40,053 nt of DNA. Source: Chrysochromulina tobinii. Its lineage: Eukaryota > Haptophyta > Prymnesiales > Chrysochromulinaceae. A program made the translations under genes and the position numbers. The stretch spans positions 1 through 40,053 of the forward strand of contig JWZX01003375.1 in assembly GCA_001275005.1 (NCBI GenBank), written 5' to 3'. How positions within the stretch are numbered: the stretch's first letter is position 1; each line of letters opens with the position of its first letter. Of the stretch, positions 34,607 to 40,053 are shown piece by piece. Below the pieces are notes generated by a model. That model did no database searches, had not been told where the DNA came from, and saw only the letters and a list, made by a program, of their open reading frames with translations.

Positions 34607-36368
34607 ATGTGTGAACCAAACACAATGCTCATCGCGAAGGAAATCGCCGCGTTGGGTGAGGGCCGGACGGCCATGCGTGCTGCTACGGCGCTCAAGCACG
34701 AGGCCATGAAGGGTCGCGATCACTCGTCCGCGATCGCTGCTGCCGGCGCGATTCCTCCGCTTGTGGCGCTGCTGGGACCAGACAGCCCGGCGGAGTTGCA
34801 GGACGAGGCTGCCGCCGCGTTGAGAGCTCTTTGTTTGGGCAGCGATGAGAATCGATCTGATGTTCTCGCAGCCGGCGCAGTGCCGCCGCTGGTTTCGCTC
34901 CTCAGCTCAGAGAGTGCTGAGACGCAGGAGCAAGCCGCGGGACTACTGGCGTCTCTCGCGATGAATGGCGAGACTGCTGCTGCCATCGTGACCGCATCGG
35001 GCCTGCGGCCACTCATCCGCCTGTGCGCTGAAAGAAGATGTGGAGTACAGTTTGAAGCGGCGAGCGCCTTGCGCAACCTCGCGGCGCACTCTCCCCTCCA
35101 CCATGCCATCATAGAGGCCGGCGCCACACCAGTGCTCGAAGGGATCCGGCATGGGGCTGCCTCTGCGACACGATCCGCAGCGCAAGGCGCACTGAAGCTC
35201 TTGGCGCCTGGGCCTGCCACGGGGCCACTCGCCCCACAACCCTCGGCGCTGCCGCTGCCTTCGTCGCCGCCTCCGCCCACGCACCCTTGCTCCTTGGAGC
35301 CCGTTCCAGGCTTCCTGCAGGGCGCATGGATTCGTCACTACATCCGTCGCGCTATTGACGAGATCGGCACGCTGGGCCCCCCTTGCACGCACCCCGTCCT
35401 GTACGTGCAGACGCCGCACGCGTTTGTGGACGTGCGGCCCTGGCACGGGCCCGCGAACGAGGGAGCGACGATGGCGTTCGCAGGAGTGACGACTACCCTC
35501 TCCGTACTGCCGCCGGGCGCGGGAAGCTGGGCGTTTGGAGGCGCACGGCGTGTCTCTTGGCACGCGTGCCACAACTGGGGGCCGCCCCAACCTGAGTATG
35601 AGGCCTGCTGGGCTGAGGCGCTCAGCGGGTCGCCTCGGGCGACTGAGGATGTAGGAGACTTTGCCCCGGTCGACGCATGGAGCGGCACGGTGTGGCTCGC
35701 CCTTGATTGGCCTTGATGGGCCTTGATGGGCCTTGATGGGCCTTGATGGGCCTTGATGGGCCTTGCTCGACCCTGATGGCCCAAATGATGGCGCCCCTCA
35801 TCAGGCGGGGCGGGAGCGTGCTTGTCACCGATGGCCCGTGATGGCCCACATAAATTGATGGTGTGAATTGATGGTGTGAATTGATGGTGCCCCTCCTCAG
35901 GTGTGGCGGGAGCGTGACCCTAACGGTACACTCGAGGAAGGGTGGGAACGCATCGATGGAGGCGACGGGCGCTTCTTTGCCGCCCGACGCGGCGCCGCTC
36001 TCTTCGTCGTCGCGGGCAACTATTGGGGCTATGTCGAAGACTGCGGCGAGCGACACCTGGAGGGGGGCTCAGAGGGCGCGGCAACGACAGCAGCGTGCTA
36101 CGCCGTCGGCACAGTCCAAGTGGCAACGGCGCCATCCTCGGCCAATGAAACGACCGTCGCGTGGCGAGTGGAGCGGTGCACGGATCAGCAGCTCGAGGGC
36201 TCCTGCCTCTCTCTGGCCGGGCAGTCAGCGGCGGAGTGGACGCTGCTCCCTGGTTGCACGCTCAGCTGGCCGCCTCCAAAGGCACAGCAGGGGCCGCTCA
36301 GAGCAGGGGAGGTGCAGGTGGGCAGTTTCCTGTGGCCGCCGCCTCAATTTCGTGGTGTGGCCCACTAA
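34607..36368 (+). CDS. Armadillo-repeat protein with C-terminal Hri1/lipocalin-like domain (two exons)
   Basis: Exon 1 34607-35689 and exon 2 35901-36368 join in phase 0 (DAWSGT then VWRERDPNG) to 516 residues. Residues about 15-205 hold four to five ARM repeats: SAIAAAGAIPPLVALLG, DVLAAGAVPPLVSLLSS, AAIVTASGLRPLIRLCA and HAIIEAGATPVLEGI, with ALRNLA-type helices. A Pro-rich linker leads to a second domain (GFLQGAWIRHYIRRAIDEIG, HPVLYVQTPHAFVDVRPW, RFFAARRGAALFVVAGNYWG) whose W-x-R ... YVQTP-FVDVR pattern suggests a Hri1- or lipocalin-like beta barrel; this is tentative. Exon 2 supplies the barrel's second half. ARM repeats bind proteins, so the whole may be an adaptor with a ligand-binding barrel. 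Confidence 0.82.
35690..35900 (+). other. Intron of the ARM gene: two stacked intron units
   Basis: GT-AG. It starts gtgtggc and exon 2 starts GTGTGGC. The first half is a TTGATGGGCC array ending TGATGGCGCCCCTCATCAG (35786-35804), itself followed by GCGGGGCGGGAGCGTG, a diverged copy of the true exon 2 start. The second half ends TGATGGTGCCCCTCCTCAG (35882-35900) and leads to GTGTGGCGGGAGCGTG. Confidence 0.75.
35704..35765 (+). repeat. TTGATGGGCC minisatellite in the ARM intron
   Basis: Five to six tandem decamers, the same length and theme as the PARP intron 3 array (TGATGACCTC). Confidence 0.92.
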
Positions 36369-36590
36369 CTTCCGTTTCTACGTAGTACAAAAGGTGCTTT
36401 AAGTAAACCTCATCTCACCTCAACAGGGCGCGTTGAGCTGACCTTATCTTCGCAAAAACCAGAGATCGGCTATTATTATCCATAATGTAACTCGTCGGCT
36501 GGTGCTGTGAGACAGCGCGGCGCGGTGTGGCCGTGGCGCGGCGTGACTGGAGTGCTGACTTCGTCGGCGCGCACGCCGGCCGAGCAGAAG

Positions 36591-37634
36591 ATGGCCTGCT
36601 CATTTCGGTGGACGCCCTACAAGGCAGATGCACGCATGGGCCTCAATCACCAGATGTCGTCCCTCTCCTGTGCCATTAACGAGGCATCCTTTCTTGGGCG
36701 CGCGCTTGTGCTCCCGGCGTTCATCTGCACGGACAGCGGCCACAACCGTGGAGAAGCCTGCCCCACGTTTGAGAGCCTATTCGACGTCGAGCTGCTCGGC
36801 AGGCTCGTTAGGTTGAGACTGAGCAATAGCACGAGCGAATCGGGCTACACCACGATTCCCAAAACCTGCGGATCTCGCTGCGCACGTGACGAGTACTCGT
36901 GTGATCGCCACCCGTTGCTCGAGCGGCGTCAGCACGGCTTCTGGTTTCAGGCATGCCTCCAGCACAGCGTGGATACCGACCACTTGGCACGCCGTACGGA
37001 GGCTCTGCTGGGCCTGCCGAATGGCCACTACGACGCCGAGACGGCGCCTTCCCTCGCGCTTCTGCGCTCAGGTCTCTTTTACAGCAAAACACTCAAGGCG
37101 ATTGCGCGCAAGGTGCGGCGCCAGATTGGGGGCACGTACAGCTCCATCCACCTTCGGCGCTCCGACAAGCTCCGGGCAGCGGGTGCAGTACAAGCCCGCG
37201 TCCGTGATCAAGCCACGCAGACGACCACGTTGCTCTCGCTGATGCGGCATTGGATTCCGCCCCGAAGCACCATATATATTGGCTCGACTGAGCCACCTGC
37301 CTTCTTCGCACCTATGGCGTCGTCGTACCGGCTGCTCTTCGCGAGCAACTTTTCAGAGCTCCTCGAGCCACTCAGCAACAACTATGCCACGTACGCGGTT
37401 GAGAGCCTGCTCTTCGTGGGTTCCGAGCTGTACGTCGAAACTTACGGCTACACGCGCGGCAATTACATGCGCGGCTGCTTCCCGTACCATGTGCAGCCCA
37501 AGGCGGGGGTAGGGGGCAGGCTGACGAGGCAAGTCTTCGGCGTCGCCTACGGCCGAGCGTGCAGCCGCATGTGCCACGAAGACTTGCACTTGATACCGCC
37601 GCCGACACAGCGTTGCGTGCCTGATGGAAGCTGA
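36591..37634 (+). CDS. GDP-fucose protein O-fucosyltransferase-like glycosyltransferase
   Basis: About 347 residues from the first ATG. An early block (MGLNHQMSSLSCAINEASFL, GRALVLPAF) resembles the GDP-fucose-binding N-terminal region of O-FucT families. Mid-protein YSSIHLRRSDKL matches the HxRxxD signature, and near the C-terminus STIYIGSTEPPAFFAPM, ASNFSELLEPLSNNYATYAV and ESLLFVGSELYVETYGYTRG match the second Rossmann half. Such enzymes work in the ER or Golgi, so a signal peptide is expected; none is present after this ATG, and an upstream exon may be missing. Many Cys residues suggest a lumenal fold. Acceptor unknown. Confidence 0.82.
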   Translation: MACSFRWTPYKADARMGLNHQMSSLSCAINEASFLGRALVLPAFICTDSGHNRGEACPTFESLFDVELLGRLVRLRLSNSTSESGYTTIPKTCGSRCARDEYSCDRHPLLERRQHGFWFQACLQHSVDTDHLARRTEALLGLPNGHYDAETAPSLALLRSGLFYSKTLKAIARKVRRQIGGTYSSIHLRRSDKLRAAGAVQARVRDQATQTTTLLSLMRHWIPPRSTIYIGSTEPPAFFAPMASSYRLLFASNFSELLEPLSNNYATYAVESLLFVGSELYVETYGYTRGNYMRGCFPYHVQPKAGVGGRLTRQVFGVAYGRACSRMCHEDLHLIPPPTQRCVPDGS

Positions 37635-37829
37635 GCACGTATTAACGGAGGCCCAGTACCACGTGCAATTAGCTTCGATATTCTTCACACAACACACATG
37701 CACAGACTATACTCGGACAATCTCGAACTGCAGCGGATGGGGCGGATTCTGGAGTACTCTCTGGCTCTTGCATCCACGTCCGGCTCCAGAAGTCCTGATC
37801 GCAACTGAGCGGACATCTTAGGACATCAG

Positions 37830-38114
37830 CTAGCGAGCGACGAGCCGATGAGCCGCTCGTGGGGCAATGAGCCGGGCCAGCGCCATACGTGCTTCGATGT
37901 CGTTCATTGTGAGATCAAGATTCAGGCAGGGGACCTCGACCTCTGAGACCATAGAGCGCGGCTGCCGCGGCTGGCACGTGTCAGGGTTGACCGAGAGCGT
38001 CGTCGTGTCCTCGGACACTTCTTGATGCAGCATGTTCTCGTGCGACACAACGCGTTTTTTGCGGCGCAGCAGGAATATTGTGGGCAGGGCGCGCCAGGCA
38101 TCAGCAAGCGACAT
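37830..38114 (-). CDS. Small hypothetical protein (tentative)
   Basis: 94 residues from the ATG at 38114: SLADAWRALPTIFLLRRKKR, then acidic and Val-rich SEVEVPCLNLDLTMNDIEAR and a basic C-terminus. No family recognised. The frame is protein-like and open, but short; it could be part of a larger spliced gene. Confidence 0.3.
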   Translation of the reverse strand: MSLADAWRALPTIFLLRRKKRVVSHENMLHQEVSEDTTTLSVNPDTCQPRQPRSMVSEVEVPCLNLDLTMNDIEARMALARLIAPRAAHRLVAR

Positions 38115-38370
38115 GTCGAGGAGTGTGCGAGACGCCACCCCGCGCGAAAGGAATAAGCGCCCGCTTTCGTCATATTTTGTGTGGAAATGGACACGAATTC
38201 CACAGAAAGAGAAGGTTTAGAACCCGAGCGCCTGAAACTTTGGGGGCTCTACTATTCCGCCGACAGCCCGTGCCGGTGTCGCCGCCCATAAAACTCGATT
38301 ATCGCGCGCGCCGGCGCTGCCCATCCTCTGTTGCCTCTGCAACGGCGATTCGGGCGATCAGCGAGCGCCT

Positions 38371-39562
38371 CTAGGCGCCCTTGCGTTTCGTGAGGTGGAG
38401 GTGCGCCTGGAAGAGGCAGAGCTTGCCGATCGGATGGTCGAGGCGCCAGCCGTGCCCTGGGTCGTCCTCCGGCAGCAAGAATTGGTTTGCCGCCGCGCGG
38501 AGGGCGACGAGGTCTTCATCCAGTCGGACTGGCTCGCCCCGGCGGAAAAAGGCGTCACGAACGGTATGGCGTACGCCCTCCCCGGTCGCTAGCGCCGTCG
38601 CTTGCTTCATCACGTTGCGCAGGTTGGCGGGAGAGAGCTGTGGGCTAAAGTACTGCTCCATCTCCGCCAGCCAGCCCGACGCCTCCTCGTACGCCGCCGC
38701 GACAGCTGCACGCTCGTCGGGGCTCATCACCTCCATCAGAACTCCTTTGGCTCTGGAGCCGCGCCCACGCCCGGCGCCGACCGTCGCGGCGCGCACCTTC
38801 TTGCGCACGTGCATCGCCTCTCGTTCCGCAATCTCGAGCTCGGCGGACTCGTCCGCGTACCGTTTGGGATGCGCTGCATCGGGCGATGGCAGTTTGTGAA
38901 GCCGGGACGATGAGCGACGGTTGGCCTGTGCTTCGACCATCCTGGCGTGTCGCTCGGCCGCTCGGGCCGCGCGGACGACGGGGTCGACGGGCGGCTTCTC
39001 GGGCGTCTTGGCGCACGCGCGGAGCGTCTCGGACGCACTCGCAACGCCAAGTGCATGCAGGACGAGCGCATTCTGGCGCATCGTCTCGAGACGCTGCAGC
39101 TCGTATGCCGAGAGCGCAGCGGCGGGGGTGGCTGAAACGGGCACGGTGGGCGCGGTGGGCGCGGGTGCCACCGCCTTCTTCACCTTGGCCGCCTTCTCCT
39201 TGGCCGTCTTCTCGTCGGCGGAGGCCTTCTCCATGACCGCCTTCTCGCTCGCAGCCCTCTCGGATGCCGCTTTTTTGGGACTGCCGAACTGCGAGAGCGA
39301 TGCGCAGCGCCTCCTTGACCCGCTTCGGTGCACCCTGCAGGAGCGCCTCGTCACCGGAAAATGGGCGCAGCGAGTCAGGCTTGGCCCAGACGAAGGCATC
39401 ATCGCCAAAGCTCATCATGAGCAGGGCGTCCGCCGATCGGCGTGCAGCCTGGACCGCGGGTCCGCCTTCCGTCGGATCGATGATCCTAGCTGGCCAAGAC
39501 GCCATCCCATCGACTTTGACGCCACCAAAGCCCGTTACCCAGCACAAATCGCCTTGCTGCAT
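38371..39562 (-). pseudogene. PWWP-domain protein, reading frame broken in an A run
   Basis: Two frames join into about 396 residues. The upstream frame from ATG 39562 encodes a PWWP domain: GDLCWVTGFGGVKVDGMASW, PARIIDP, LLMMSFGDDAFVWAKPDSLR, PFSGDEALLQGAPKRVKEAL. PWWP domains bind methylated histone tails and DNA. The downstream frame holds a Lys/Ala/Glu-rich segment (KASADEKTAKEKAAKVKK), a helical region (LSAYELQRLETMRQNALVLH), a basic stretch with RGRGSRAKG, and a conserved-looking C-terminus (EEASGWLAEMEQYFSPQLSP, ANLRNVMKQATALATGEGVR, WRLDHPIGKLCLFQAHL). The switch falls at a run of six T (39271-39276); removing one restores a single frame. This is the same kind of break as in DDI1, so a sequencing error is likely. 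A genuine pseudogene is less likely. Confidence 0.75.
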
Positions 39563-40053
39563 CAACACGCGCGGGTCGCAAAAGAACCCATGAAGATCGG
39601 TTACAAGTCAAGTTCTAACATGTTCATCATCAACTTCAACTGAAAATTTGTCCCGAAGGGGTAGTTCAAGTTCAAGTTCAAGTTCAAGTTCAAGTTCAAG
39701 TTCAAGTTCAAGTTCAAGTTNAAGGGGTTCATTGTATGAGGAGGTTGTCTGGAATCACACACCCAACCCACACCCAACGTGCACACACCGCCACGTGCAT
39801 CCTGTCCGGACCTCCCGGCCGGCATCCCCACCGCACCTGATTTTGAACTGCATTAGTGATAAGGAATCTGAAGGACAACAACACAACCCAAATATGCACA
39901 CGGGCGAAGGACCTCATGCGACTGGCCGACTGTGCAATTGTTGTACGAGTATAAGTGACTTGCTGTTCACGGCACCCGCACCGGCAGCTGCGTGGGCCTT
40001 TAAGCGGTGGATGCCACCTGGACCTGCGAGAGCGTCTTGAGCGCATGGGTGCG
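39563..40053. other. Right-edge intergenic region with a hexamer repeat and an ambiguous base
   Basis: Contains the (TTCAAG)n array and an N at 39721. No gene is convincing. On the - strand, a short frame ending at 40000 (ALKTLSQVQVASTA) could be the C-terminus of a gene entering from the right, but it is too short to call. Confidence 0.4.
39664..39720. repeat. (TTCAAG)n microsatellite next to an ambiguous base
   Basis: About nine hexamers with no interruption, ending at the N at 39721. The true copy number may differ because the assembly is uncertain there. Confidence 0.95.

Noticed and set aside
39664-39720. Telomere-like repeat
   Set aside because: TTCAAG is not a known telomeric repeat type and the array is short and internal.

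Overview
This window is nuclear DNA from a GC-rich eukaryote. Spliceosomal introns, full-length eukaryote-specific genes (SNW1/SKIP, IMP4, a CHCHD2-type protein, a DDI1-type protease, a PP2C, a PWWP protein) and the absence of bacterial operon signals all point that way. Short intergenic distances, genes on both strands, strong GC-rich codon bias, occasional GC-AG introns and minisatellite-filled introns suggest a unicellular alga; a haptophyte or similar phytoplankter is my best guess, but no lineage-specific gene proves it.

Layout, left to right: tail of an unknown + gene (1-43); SNW1/SKIP splicing factor (-); SLC18B1-like MFS transporter (+); Mpv17/PMP22 protein fused to EF-hands (+); a six-exon GNAT/coiled-coil/PARP gene (+); a Cys-rich type I membrane protein (-) with a 62-bp satellite upstream; a three-exon PP2C phosphatase (-); a long coiled-coil protein (+); a small two-exon Ala/Glu-rich gene (+, tentative); a secretory-pathway methyltransferase (-); a 2OG-Fe(II) oxygenase with a TPR-like C-terminal exon (-); CHCHD2/10-type twin CX9C protein (-); a repeat-built coiled-coil protein (-); IMP4 (+); a very long low-complexity protein (+); a small coiled-coil protein (-); a multi-pass membrane protein (-); a Pin1-type parvulin (+); a two-exon Pro-rich protein (+); a DDI1-type retropepsin gene with a frame break (-); an ARM-repeat plus beta-barrel-like gene (+); an O-fucosyltransferase-like protein (+); a small tentative ORF (-); and a PWWP protein with a frame break (-). 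The genes do not form one pathway. Several (SKIP, IMP4, PWWP, PARP) are nuclear housekeeping or chromatin functions, and several others are membrane or secretory.

The most unusual feature is the introns rather than any one gene. Introns in unrelated genes share a TGATGG/TGATTGCC repeat theme and a nearly identical 19-nt 3' end (TGATKGCNYCCCTCATCAG). Most exons that follow an intron begin with GT, so the intron is bracketed by AG|GT on both sides, and several introns contain decayed copies of their own splice-site/exon edges. This looks like a mobile or duplicating intron family (introner-like), with stacked copies inside the PARP and ARM genes. Other points of interest are the GNAT-PARP fusion with a Tyr in place of the catalytic His, the Mpv17-EF-hand fusion, a promoter with mirrored motifs between DDI1 and the ARM gene, and two single-base A-run frame breaks.
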